A stretch of DNA of 64,000 nt from Planctomycetota bacterium (GTDB lineage Bacteria > Planctomycetota > UBA1135 > GCA-002686595): the NCBI GenBank assembly GCA_020638875.1, contig JACKHS010000005.1:124001-188000 (forward strand). The letters are read 5' to 3'. Positions within the stretch are counted from its first letter, which is position 1. Each line of letters opens with the position of its first letter. Below, one piece after another: positions 52,191-60,702 of the stretch. A program made the position numbers and the translations under genes. The notes beneath the pieces were generated by a model. It was given only the letters and a program-made list of their open reading frames with translations, did no database searches and was not told the origin of the DNA.

Positions 52191-52937
52191 ATGAACCTCC
52201 GAGCCGCCAACCAGCAGTCCTTCGTCCGCCCCAACGCCACGGCCGGGCAGGCCCTCGCCGCTCGCCCGCAGAACGCCGATCCCGCGGCCCCGCCGACCGG
52301 CGCGTCCGAGCTCGCCACGCGCGGGCGCCTCGACGAGGCCGGCGCGCGCTTCGACGAGCGCCTCTCCCAGCTCCTCGAGAACGGCACGCTCACGCGCGAG
52401 GAGGCCGCCGCGGTGGCCGAAGCGCGCGACGAGTTCGAAGCGCTCGTGGCCCGCATGGACAACGCGCTCGCGCAAGGCGGCCTGCAGCAGGAGGGCAAGC
52501 TCGGCCGCGCCTTCCACGCGGCCGTCGACGGCTTGCGCGACGACGTGCGCGCCGCGCTCGGCGGTCCCACGCCCGCGGGCGCCACGGCGACGAGCGAAGT
52601 CGCTCCCGATGCCGACGACGCGGCGGGCCTGGCCGCCCGCCTCGGCGCCGCGTTCGATCGCGTCGACGCGCGCCTCGCGAACCTGATCGACGGCCGCGGC
52701 GGCGACGACGCCCGCCGCCTCGACGGCGTGCAGGACAAGTTCGGCGCCGTGTTCGATCGCCTCGAGAACGCCGTCGCTCAGGGCATGGACCCGGCCGCGC
52801 TGGGCGACCTGTTCGAGCGCATGCTCGGCGGCCTGCGCGACGCCGTCACCGGCGGGCCGCAGCTCTACGACGCCTCGAGCAGCGTGCGCAGCGTCGCGGG
52901 CGCGGGCGGCCCGCGGCACCTGGACACGACTGCCTGA
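52191..52937 (+). CDS. Soluble protein made of two internal repeats, unknown
   Basis: 248 residues, no signal peptide or membrane helix. Residues about 53-125 and 145-220 are related copies: FDERLSQLLENGTL ... VARMDNALAQGGLQ ... FHAAVDGLRDDVRAAL against FDRVDARLANLIDG ... FDRLENAVAQGMDP ... FERMLGGLRDAVTGG. Both are helical and acidic, with a low-complexity N-terminus (MNLRAANQQSFVRPN). It has its own unit, bounded downstream by a strong hairpin. No family recognised; a structural or adaptor role would fit the repeat pair. Confidence 0.65.
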   Translation: MNLRAANQQSFVRPNATAGQALAARPQNADPAAPPTGASELATRGRLDEAGARFDERLSQLLENGTLTREEAAAVAEARDEFEALVARMDNALAQGGLQQEGKLGRAFHAAVDGLRDDVRAALGGPTPAGATATSEVAPDADDAAGLAARLGAAFDRVDARLANLIDGRGGDDARRLDGVQDKFGAVFDRLENAVAQGMDPAALGDLFERMLGGLRDAVTGGPQLYDASSSVRSVAGAGGPRHLDTTA

Positions 52938-52947
52938 GCGGCGGCCG

Positions 52948-52996
52948 CCGCGAGCACGGACCGGGCGCCGGGGGGGCGTCCGGTCCGTGCTCGCGG
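52948..52996 (+). terminator. Hairpin terminator after the two-repeat gene
   Basis: 17-bp perfect arms (52948-52964 and 52980-52996) with a 15-nt loop begin 10 nt after the stop at 52937 and are followed by AAACG. Stable but without a U-run. Confidence 0.55.
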
Positions 52997-53048
52997 AAAC
53001 GCTCGGCGTGCGGGCCGCTGGCTTCCCCCGAGAACCGCGCGGCGCGGG

Positions 53049-53054
53049 TATCCT
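53049..53054 (+). promoter_or_regulatory. TATCCT leaderless-type box
   Basis: Ends 6 nt before the ATG at 53061. Confidence 0.5.
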
Positions 53055-53060
53055 GCGACG

Positions 53061-54674
53061 ATGCTCCAGCCCCGCCTCCTCGCGCTCACGCTCGCCCTCG
53101 TCGCCGCCGCGCCCGCCGCGGCGCAGAACCTGACCGTGCTGTCCCTGGCCGACGGCGGCCTGCGCTACTGGGGGCAGAGCGGCGGCATCGCCGGCTACTC
53201 GGTGGCCGTGACCGCCTGCAACGGCGGCGCCGTGCCGATCGCGTGGAGCGCGAGCGATCACCCGGTGCTCGTTCAGAACCTCTACCGCCTGCACGACGGG
53301 CGCTTCGAGCAGATCGGCATGAGCTGGTGCGTGCACGAGTTCTGCGCGCTGAACGAGCCGGGCTGCGGCACGTGCCAGTCGACCGGCTGCGACACGCTCG
53401 GCGCGGGCTGCGCGAGCTCGCACTCGGCGACGCTCTGCGACGGCCAGCAGGGCGGTCCGCGCTCCGAGGTGCTCTCCGCGCTCGGCGTGCACCTCGACCC
53501 GCCCACCGCGCCCAGCGGCCCGAGCGCCATCGCCGGCCGCCTGCAGGTGCACGTGAGCGACCTCGACCCGGCGCAGTTCCCCGGCGCGCGCTACTTCGTC
53601 GAGCTGATGTACGTGGACGCGCAGGACGTCGCCGCGGGCGTCGACCGCGACAACGTCTCGTGGCGCGAGCTGCAGGTGGTGTCGGCGACGACGATCGTGC
53701 CGGTGGGCGCGACGCACGTCGGCGAGTCCGCGCTCGAGGCCTGGCGCCTGGCCGACCCCGAGGTCGTGCTCACGCCCGTCGACAGCTTCGGCGAGTTCGG
53801 GGCCAGCGGCGTCGGCCGCTACCTCGTCGCGCAGCGCGTGCAACAGCTCGGCGGCACCTGGCGCTACGACTGGGTCGTGCAGAACCTCACGTCGTCGGCC
53901 GCCGCGCGCGCGCTCGTCGTCGACTTCCAGCCCGGCGGCAGCGTGAGCGGCTCCGACTTCCGCGACATCGCCTATCACAGCGGCGAGCCCTACGACACGA
54001 CGCCGTGGAGCCTCGTCACGGGCGCGAACGAGCTGCGCTTCGAGTGCGCGCAGACCTTCGCGCAGAACCCGTTCGCGAACGCGCTGCGCTTCGGCACGGC
54101 GTACGGGATGCGCATCGAGACCGACGTCGCGCCGGTCGCCGGCGTCGCCGGACTCGAGCTCTTCCAGGTCGGCGGCGGCCCGGCCGCGCTCCTGTTCCCG
54201 AGCGCGGTGCCGGCCTTCGCGCCCGGCCCGGCCGTTCCGTTCTGCTTCGCGAGCGGTGACGCCGCGCCGTGCCCCTGCGGCAACGACGGCCTCGCCGGCG
54301 CGGGCTGCCGCAACGCCGGCGGCGTCGGCGCGAGCCTGGCGGCGAGCGGCAGCGCCTCGGTGTCGGCCGCCGACCTCGTGCTGTTCGTCAGCGACGGCCG
54401 TCCCGGCCAGTTCTGCGTGTTCGTGCAGGGCGGCAGCGAGGTCGCCACGCCCTTCCGCGACGGCGTGCTGTGCGCGGGCAACCCGAAGCTGCGCCTCGCG
54501 ACCGTGCAGCTCGACGGCGCCGGCGCGGCGAGCCTGTGGCCCGCGTGGAGCGCCGTGAGCGGCGTCACGCCCGGCGCGGCGCGCGTCTACCAGGTCTGGT
54601 ACCGCGACCCGGTCGGTCCGTGCGGGCAGGGCAGCAACCTGTCCTCCGCGCTGCGCGTGCTCTGGACGCTCTGA
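53061..54674 (+). CDS. Secreted protein with Cys-rich C-terminal module
   Basis: 537 residues, signal peptide ending APAAAQ. The N-terminal 390 residues form an all-beta body with a Cys-rich loop (CVHEFCALNEPGCGTCQSTG near residues 92-112, then CDTLGAGCASS) and blocks such as FVELMYVDAQDVAAG and RIETDVAPVAGVAGLELF. That pattern resembles planctomycete lysyl-oxidase-like proteins, but I cannot assign an activity. The last 140 residues are the shared module: CFASGDAAPCPCGND, GCRNAGGVGASLAASG, FVQGGSEVATPFRDGVLCAG, YQVWYRDPVGPCGQGSNLSS. Confidence 0.82.
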   Translation: MLQPRLLALTLALVAAAPAAAQNLTVLSLADGGLRYWGQSGGIAGYSVAVTACNGGAVPIAWSASDHPVLVQNLYRLHDGRFEQIGMSWCVHEFCALNEPGCGTCQSTGCDTLGAGCASSHSATLCDGQQGGPRSEVLSALGVHLDPPTAPSGPSAIAGRLQVHVSDLDPAQFPGARYFVELMYVDAQDVAAGVDRDNVSWRELQVVSATTIVPVGATHVGESALEAWRLADPEVVLTPVDSFGEFGASGVGRYLVAQRVQQLGGTWRYDWVVQNLTSSAAARALVVDFQPGGSVSGSDFRDIAYHSGEPYDTTPWSLVTGANELRFECAQTFAQNPFANALRFGTAYGMRIETDVAPVAGVAGLELFQVGGGPAALLFPSAVPAFAPGPAVPFCFASGDAAPCPCGNDGLAGAGCRNAGGVGASLAASGSASVSAADLVLFVSDGRPGQFCVFVQGGSEVATPFRDGVLCAGNPKLRLATVQLDGAGAASLWPAWSAVSGVTPGAARVYQVWYRDPVGPCGQGSNLSSALRVLWTL

Positions 54675-54694
54675 GCCTACGCGCGCCGTGACGA

Positions 54695-54731
54695 CGCCGC
54701 CCCGCCCCGCGCGCAGCGGAGCGGGGCGGCG
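54695..54731. terminator. Hairpin between convergent genes
   Basis: 11-bp arms (54695-54705 and 54721-54731) with a 15-nt loop lie between the ends of the secreted protein (54674) and the oxidoreductase (54740). Bidirectional terminator candidate. Confidence 0.45.
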
Positions 54732-54739
54732 CGCCGATT

Positions 54740-56080
54740 CTAGGCCAGCTCCCAGCCCGCGCGGTAGGTCGGGCGCAGCAGCGCGTCGGCCTCGGGCCGC
54801 GCGGGGAAGCGCATGCCGGCGCCGTCCCACGCGAGCGTCTCGTGCGGGAACGCGAGCGCCACGTTGCCGAGCAGCGCGACCTCGGTGAGCTTCGCCGCGT
54901 AGTCGAAGGACGCGTTGGCCTCGCCCTCGCCGCGGCAGGCGTCGACCCACACGAACCAGTGGTTCAGCGCGGGCACCTGCGGCAGTTCGTAGTCGGCGAA
55001 CTTCGCCGCGGGGAAGAGCTGCGCGGTGGAGTAGGGGTCGGCGAACAGCGCGCCCTCGGTGCCGACGAACAGGCAGCCGTTGGCCGGGATCTCCGCGATG
55101 CCGAGGTCGTCGAGCAGTTGCTGCGGCGCCTTGCGACCGCCGTCGTGCCAGGTGAGCTGCAGCGGCCCGCGCGTCGTCCAGCGGTTCGCGGGGAACTCGT
55201 AGTGCACCGTCGACCACAGCGGATAGGTCTCGCCGTTGGGCGTCGGGCCGTCGGAGCGCAGCCGCGTCGGCGCGTCGAGCTCGAGGAAGCGCACGGCCGG
55301 GTCCATCAGGTGACACGCCATGTCGCCCTGCGCGCCGGTGCCGAAGTCCAGCCAGCCGCGCCACGCGAACGGGTGGTACTGGCCTTCCTTGTACGGGCGC
55401 TCGGGCGCGACGCCGAGCCACAGGTCCCAGTCGAGCGCCGCGGGGATCGGGTCGGCGCCGGGCAGGCGGTCGGCGCCCTGCGGCCACCAACCGTTGGGGC
55501 GGTCGGTCCACACGTGCACCTCGTAGATGTCGCCGACAGGGCGCCGGCGGAAGAGCTCGTGCGCGGAGCGGTAGGGCGCGTTCGAACGGTTCTGGATGCC
55601 CATCTGCGTGACGACGCCGGCCGAGCGCGCGGCGCGGGCCATCGCGCGCGCCTCGCTGACCGTGCGCGTCAGCGGCTTCTGGCAGTAGACGTGCTTGCCG
55701 AGCTCGAGCGCGCGCAGACCGATCGGCGCGTGCATGTGGTCGGGCGTCGTGACGTGCACGGAGTCGATCTCGTCGGCCATCACGCGGAAGAGCTCGCGCC
55801 AGTCGCGGAAGAGCTTCGCGCCCGGGTGCCGCTCGGCGGCCGCGCGCAGGCGGCCCTCGTCGACGTCGCACAGCGCGACGATGTCGACCTCGGGGTGCTG
55901 GGAGATTTGCTTCAGGTCCTCGGCGCCCATCCCGCCCACGCCGATACCGGCGTGACGCAGACGGCCCTGGACGCGACGACGCGGCGCGGCGGCGGGCAAG
56001 CCGGCGCACGCCGCGAGGGGGACGAGCGCCGCGGAGGCGCCCAGCTTGAGGAAGGAGCGGCGAGAGCTGAGGAGGTTCAT
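54740..56080 (-). CDS. Tat-exported Gfo/Idh/MocA-family oxidoreductase
   Basis: 446 residues. Tat signal SSRRSFLKLGASAALVPLAAC, with a possible lipobox at AAC. Rossmann start GIGVGGMGAEDL, then VDIVALCDVDEGRL, VHVTTPDHMHAPIGLRALE, the family lysine in GKHVYCQKPLTRTVSEA and the C-terminal sugar-site domain (GAQGDMACHLMDPAVRFLEL). Exported members with prebound NAD(P) are frequent in Planctomycetota and Bacteroidetes and handle sugar derivatives. The substrate is unknown. Start ATG 56080 gives the compact Tat signal and is preceded by TACCTT at 6 nt. Confidence 0.9.
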   Translation of the reverse strand: MNLLSSRRSFLKLGASAALVPLAACAGLPAAAPRRRVQGRLRHAGIGVGGMGAEDLKQISQHPEVDIVALCDVDEGRLRAAAERHPGAKLFRDWRELFRVMADEIDSVHVTTPDHMHAPIGLRALELGKHVYCQKPLTRTVSEARAMARAARSAGVVTQMGIQNRSNAPYRSAHELFRRRPVGDIYEVHVWTDRPNGWWPQGADRLPGADPIPAALDWDLWLGVAPERPYKEGQYHPFAWRGWLDFGTGAQGDMACHLMDPAVRFLELDAPTRLRSDGPTPNGETYPLWSTVHYEFPANRWTTRGPLQLTWHDGGRKAPQQLLDDLGIAEIPANGCLFVGTEGALFADPYSTAQLFPAAKFADYELPQVPALNHWFVWVDACRGEGEANASFDYAAKLTEVALLGNVALAFPHETLAWDGAGMRFPARPEADALLRPTYRAGWELA

Positions 56081-56086
56081 GCGCAC

Positions 56087-56092
56087 AAGGTA
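56087..56092 (-). promoter_or_regulatory. TACCTT leaderless-type box
   Basis: Minus-strand TACCTT ends 6 nt before the ATG at 56080. Confidence 0.5.
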
Positions 56093-56197
56093 GCGCCGGG
56101 GCACTTGCCGGGACAGCGCCGCCGCGCCGCCCGATCTCGGGCGTCTGCGGGCCTCCTCGGGCGTCTTCCCTAGGGCCTGGATTCCGCGCGGGGCTGC

Positions 56198-56203
56198 TAT
56201 GCT
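56198..56203 (+). promoter_or_regulatory. TATGCT promoter box of the histidine kinase gene
   Basis: 29 nt before the ATG at 56233; predicts a short leader rather than a leaderless start. Confidence 0.35.
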
Positions 56204-56232
56204 GGCCGCGGCCCCCAGCCTCGCTCTCCATC

Positions 56233-58266
56233 ATGCTCCATCTGCCGCTGCCCGACGGTGAAGGCGCTGCTCCGCGCCTGCGCCGCTCCAGCCTCCTGCG
56301 CCTGGCGCCCTTCGCCGTGTTCGTCGCGCTCGCTGCGGGCGTCGTGCTCTCCTGGAGCCTCTTCCGCGATGAGCAGCGCAGCTTGCGTGACGAGCAGGAC
56401 CAGTTGCTCGCGCGTCAGCTCGGCCACCGCCTCGAGGAGTACGTGGGGGCGCGCTTGGCCGTGCTCGAGTCGTTGCGCGATCAGCGCGCGGCCGGCCTGA
56501 TGGCCGACCCGGCGAGCTTCGCGGACTCGGCCGAGGACCTGCTGTCGATGCTCGGCGGGCTCACGTCCATCGCCTGGATCGACGCGGACGGCCAGGTGCA
56601 GAGCGGCGCGCAGCCCGGCGGTGTGCTCTCCGATCCGGCGATCGAGGAGGAGTTGATCCGCGCGCAGGCGCTCGGCGAGCCGACGCTGTCGCCGCCGCTC
56701 GACGACGGCGCGGGCGGCCTCGCGCTCGTCGCGCTCTACCCGGCCGTCGAGCATCGCAGCGGGCTGCCGGGCTGCGTCGCGGGCGTGTTCGCGATCGAGC
56801 CGCTCGTCGCGGCCTGCATGGCCAAGGAGCAACCGGCCGACCACGTGCTCGAGCTGCACGACGGCGCGCAGCCGCTGTACGCCAGCGCGAACGCGAGCCA
56901 GCTCACCGACGAGGACGTGACGCACGGACACGTGCACCTGCTCGATCGCACGTGGGACCTCGCCGTGGCGTCGCTGCCCGGCGCGCAGGCGACCTGGCTC
57001 GGCGAGGGCTACGGGTGGATGTTGCTCGGCGGCCTCGCGCTGTCGGGCTTCCTCGCGGTGCTCCTGGGGCTCACGTTGCAGACGCTCGAGCGCGACCGTC
57101 TCGTCGCCCAGGCGCGCATGGAGCTCGAGGCGCGCTTCCAGCGCTCGCAGCGGCTCGAGACCGTCGGCCAGCTCGCCGGCGGCATCGCGCACGACTTCAA
57201 CAACGTGCTCACCGCCATCCTGGGCAACGCCGACATCGCGCTGCGCTCGCCGGACCTGGCGGGCAAGCACCGCGCGGCGATCGAGCAGGTCATCGCCTCG
57301 GCCGAGCGCGCGTCCTCGCTGACCAAGCGCTTGCTGTCGTTCTCGCGCCAGCAGGTGCTGCGGCGCCGCCGGCTGCACCTGAACGCCGAGCTGCTCGAGC
57401 TGCGGCCGATGCTCGAGCGCCTCGTGCGCGCCGACGTGCGGCTCGAGTTCGACCTCACCGCCGAGGAGGACCGCGTCGAGCTCGACCCCGGGCAGATCAG
57501 CCAGATCGCGCTGAACCTGATCCTCAACGCGGTCGACGCGATGCCGCGCGGCGGCAAGCTGTTCGTCTCGACGCGCCTCACGGACCGCTCGCGGCGCGGC
57601 AAGCCCGGCGACTGGATCGTGCTCACCGTGCGCGACGACGGCGAGGGCATGGACCAGGCCACGCTGGACCACGCGCTCGAGCCGTTCTTCACGACCAAGC
57701 CGGTCGGGCAGGGCACGGGGCTCGGGCTGTCGATCGTCTATGGCGAGGTGCGCGCGGCGGGCGGCGAGCTCGAGCTGCGCAGCGAGCTGGGCCGCGGGAC
57801 GGAGGTCGAGGTGTTCCTGCCGCGGCTCGAGGAGCCCGCGTGGGACAGCCGGCGCCCGCAGCAGCGCGTCGCCGTCGACGGCGACGCGCGCGTCGTGCTG
57901 CTCGTCGAGGACGACGCGGCCGTGCTCGAGGTGTCGACGCAGGCGCTCCACAAGGCCGGCCACGAGGTGCGCACCGCCGCGAACGGCCACGACGCGCTCC
58001 AGGTCGCCGCGGGCCTCGAACGGCTCGACGTCGTCGTGACCGACGCGGTCATGCCCGAGATGGGCGGCACGGACCTCGTGCAGGCCTTGCGCGAGCACCT
58101 GCCCGAGCTGCCGGCGGTCGTGATGTCCGGCTACTCGCAGGAGCTGCTGCGCGCGCAGCAGGCGCTCGGCGACGCGGTCTACCTGCCCAAGCCCTTCTCG
58201 GCCGCGCAGCTCGTCGAGGCCGTCGGGCAGGCGTGCGCCGCGCGCCCCGAGCCCGCGCAGGTCTGA
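56233..58266 (+). CDS. Hybrid sensor histidine kinase with C-terminal receiver
   Basis: 677 residues. Helix about 21-41, periplasmic sensor region about 42-258 (Cache-like in layout), helix about 260-282, then a HisKA domain with H320 (GGIAHDFNNVLTAIL), an HATPase domain with N box NLILNAVDAMPRGG and G boxes DDGEGM and GTGLGLSIV. The C-terminal receiver has VLLVEDDAAV, the phospho-acceptor Asp in VVVTDAVMPEMGG and the Lys in YLPKPFS. The phosphate probably passes from H320 to the receiver. No separate output regulator is adjacent, so the downstream target and the stimulus are unknown. Confidence 0.93.
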   Translation: MLHLPLPDGEGAAPRLRRSSLLRLAPFAVFVALAAGVVLSWSLFRDEQRSLRDEQDQLLARQLGHRLEEYVGARLAVLESLRDQRAAGLMADPASFADSAEDLLSMLGGLTSIAWIDADGQVQSGAQPGGVLSDPAIEEELIRAQALGEPTLSPPLDDGAGGLALVALYPAVEHRSGLPGCVAGVFAIEPLVAACMAKEQPADHVLELHDGAQPLYASANASQLTDEDVTHGHVHLLDRTWDLAVASLPGAQATWLGEGYGWMLLGGLALSGFLAVLLGLTLQTLERDRLVAQARMELEARFQRSQRLETVGQLAGGIAHDFNNVLTAILGNADIALRSPDLAGKHRAAIEQVIASAERASSLTKRLLSFSRQQVLRRRRLHLNAELLELRPMLERLVRADVRLEFDLTAEEDRVELDPGQISQIALNLILNAVDAMPRGGKLFVSTRLTDRSRRGKPGDWIVLTVRDDGEGMDQATLDHALEPFFTTKPVGQGTGLGLSIVYGEVRAAGGELELRSELGRGTEVEVFLPRLEEPAWDSRRPQQRVAVDGDARVVLLVEDDAAVLEVSTQALHKAGHEVRTAANGHDALQVAAGLERLDVVVTDAVMPEMGGTDLVQALREHLPELPAVVMSGYSQELLRAQQALGDAVYLPKPFSAAQLVEAVGQACAARPEPAQV

Positions 58267-58285
58267 GCGCGGCGTCGCCGCCGCC

Positions 58286-60702
58286 TCAGTCGCGCCAGCG
58301 CGCGCACTGCGCGCAGTCGCAGTCCGCCTCGATCCAGCGCCCCGCGCGCGCGTCCTCGCTCGGGCCGTCGCCGGTGTAGCCGAGGCTCGCCAGGCGGCGC
58401 TTCTGCTCCGCGGTGCCCGCGCCCGCGCCGGCCAGGCCGCGGGCGCTCGCGCCGCCGAGCCACTCGACGAGCTTGGCGCGCATCGCCTTGGCGCGCGCGG
58501 GCTCGCGCTCGGCGAGGTCGTTCGCGGCGGCCGGGTCGTGCGCGAGGTCGTAGAGCTCGACCGTGTGCCGCGCGCGCGGCCGCGCCATGGCCGTCGTCTG
58601 GTAGTCGCTCAGGTTGAGCACGAGGAACCAGCCGCCCTCGAGCAGCGACGCTGCGTGGCCCTCCTTGGCGAGCGAGTAGCGCGGGCGCTCGATCGCCGCG
58701 CCGGCGGCCGCCGCGCGCAGGTCCGCGCCGCGGAACTCGCTCGCCACGAGCCCCGCGGCGTCGAGCAGCGTGCGGCCGAGGTGCATCTGCTCGACGGGCG
58801 CGTCGCAGCGCACGCCGTGCGGTCCGCCCGGCCACGCGAGCACGAGCGGCACGTGCAGCGTGTCGGGGTAGAGGCCGGCGTGGTCCCACCAGATGCCGTG
58901 CGCGCCGAACGACTCGCCGTGGTCGGCGGTCAGCGCGGTCACGCCGGCCAGCGCGCGCGGGTGCGCGAGCAGGCGCTCCAGCTCGCCGTCGAGCGCGTCG
59001 ATCTCGGCGCGGTACTGCGCGTAGGGGAACTCGACGTCCGTCAGGCCGCGCAGGTACACGGGCAGGAAGCGGCCGTCGTACTGCAGGCGTTGGCTCGGGT
59101 CGAAGGGGTCCTTGCCCTTGGGGTAGTAGCGCCGGTCGGTCGACGCCGGCGGCTCGTAGGGCGAGTGCGCGTCGAAGACGTGCACCCACAGGAACACGGG
59201 CTCGTCGGCCAGCTCGTCGAGCCACGCCACGGCCTGCGTCGTCGTCGCGCGCGCCGGACGCTCGGAGGCCTCGGACGAGGGCCCGGCCATGCGCTCGAAG
59301 CCCTGACCGAAGCCGCTCTCGTCGTCCATCAGGTGCCGCACCGAGACCGCGGCGAGCGTGTGGTAGCCCGCGTCGCGGAACGCCTCGGCCAGCGTGCGCG
59401 CGTCGTCGACCAGCGGCGAGCTGTTGTCGAGCACGCGCGTGTCGCGCACGGGCAGGCCCGTCATCAGCGAGCCGTGCGAAGGGTTGGTCGTGTTCGAGGC
59501 CGCGTACGCGTCCGTGTAGAGCACGCCGCGCGCCGCCAGCGCGTCGATGGCCGGCGTGCGCACCGGCGCGCCCGGGCCGAGCGCGCCGACGTGGTCGCCG
59601 CGGTGCGTGTCCGAGGTCACCAGCAGCACGGTCGGCGCGGCCGGCGCGGTTGCAGCACGCGCAGCTCGCCGACGACGCAGGCCTCGCGCGCCGCGCCGGC
59701 GCCGACGAGCTCGAACAGCGCGCGCGCGGGGCCGGGCGCGAGGCCCGCGAGCCCGAGCTTCGCCTCGTGCCACTCGAGGCGCGCGCCGCCGGCGGGGAAC
59801 TCGCCTTCGACGCGCGCGCCCGCGGCGTCCTCGACGCTCACGCGCAGCGTCGCCGTGCTGTCGGGCAGCGCCACCGCGGGCGGCGTGGCCGTGCAGAAGC
59901 GCAGCTCCTCGCCGGCGCGCGCCTCGAAGACGACCTCGGCCGGCGCGTCGCTGAAGACGCCCACGCCGCGGCGCTGGTCGAGCTCGCTGCCGCCGAGGTC
60001 GACGAGCCGCGCCGGGCCGTCGGTGGCCGGCACGTAGTCGGTGAGCGGCTGCCACAGCAGCGCGACCTCGACGAGCACGAGGCCCTGCGCGCGGCCCGCG
60101 CCGACGACGCGCAGCTCGTCGACCTCGCCGCTCACGGCGCGCAGCGCGGGCAGGTCGAACGTGACGAGCTTCGGCTCCTGCGAGGCGCGCAGGGTCTGCG
60201 CCTCGGAGCGCGCGACCTCGCGGCCGCCGGCGAGCAGCGCCACGGAGAGCGCTTCGTCCTTCGGGGCGCTGACGCGCAGCCGCACGCGGTCGAAGCTCGC
60301 GGCCGCGACGCGCAGCGGCACGCGCACCTCGCGCGGCTGGCCCTCGGGCTGCAGCAGCACGAGGCCGGGCACCTGGAGCCGGCCGTCCTGTTCGACGAAG
60401 CCGGGCAGGCCGCGCTCCTCCGCCGACGCGGGCACGAGCGGGCGGAACACGCGCTCGCCCTGCCCGCTCCACGGCGCGACGTCGGCGGGCGGGTAGAGCG
60501 TCGCCACGACCTCGGCCGGCCGCGCGGCGAGCGCGCCCTCCTGCACGAGGTGCAGCGCGAGCGTCCTCAGGTGCGCGGCGTTCGCGTCGGCGGAGGCGGC
60601 GGGCGCGGGCGCCTCACCGCCGCCGCACGCGGCGAGCGCGAGCGCCAGGCCGGCGAGCAGGGAGGGGCGGAGCGGCGCGGGAGCGGACTGCGGACGGCTC
60701 AT
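58286..60702 (-). CDS. Lipoprotein sulfatase/phosphodiesterase-like enzyme, one frame break
   Basis: Start ATG 60702 gives a lipoprotein signal (LAGLALALAAC). A 330-residue beta-rich, carbohydrate-binding-like region follows, ending in ELRVLQP. There the frame breaks near 59647-59650; one added base joins it to APAAPTVLLVTSDTHRGDHVG and the hydrolase domain (TADHGESFGAHGIWWDHAGL, ending LASLGYTGDG plus DCDCAQCARW). About 805 residues when joined, the same layout and length as the gene at 35575. The nucleophile region reads NTTNPSHGSLMTG, so again Thr and His replace the Cys/Ser and Arg of sulfatases. The ATG overlaps the MATE stop (ATGA). Confidence 0.83.

Noticed and set aside
48771..56234. 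One open frame of about 2480 codons on the minus strand
   Set aside because: Only its 3' part (48771-52031) reads as a protein with a signal peptide and motifs. The rest is antisense or out-of-frame to the genes at 52191, 53061, 54740 and 56233 and shows Arg/Ala-rich shadow composition caused by high GC.
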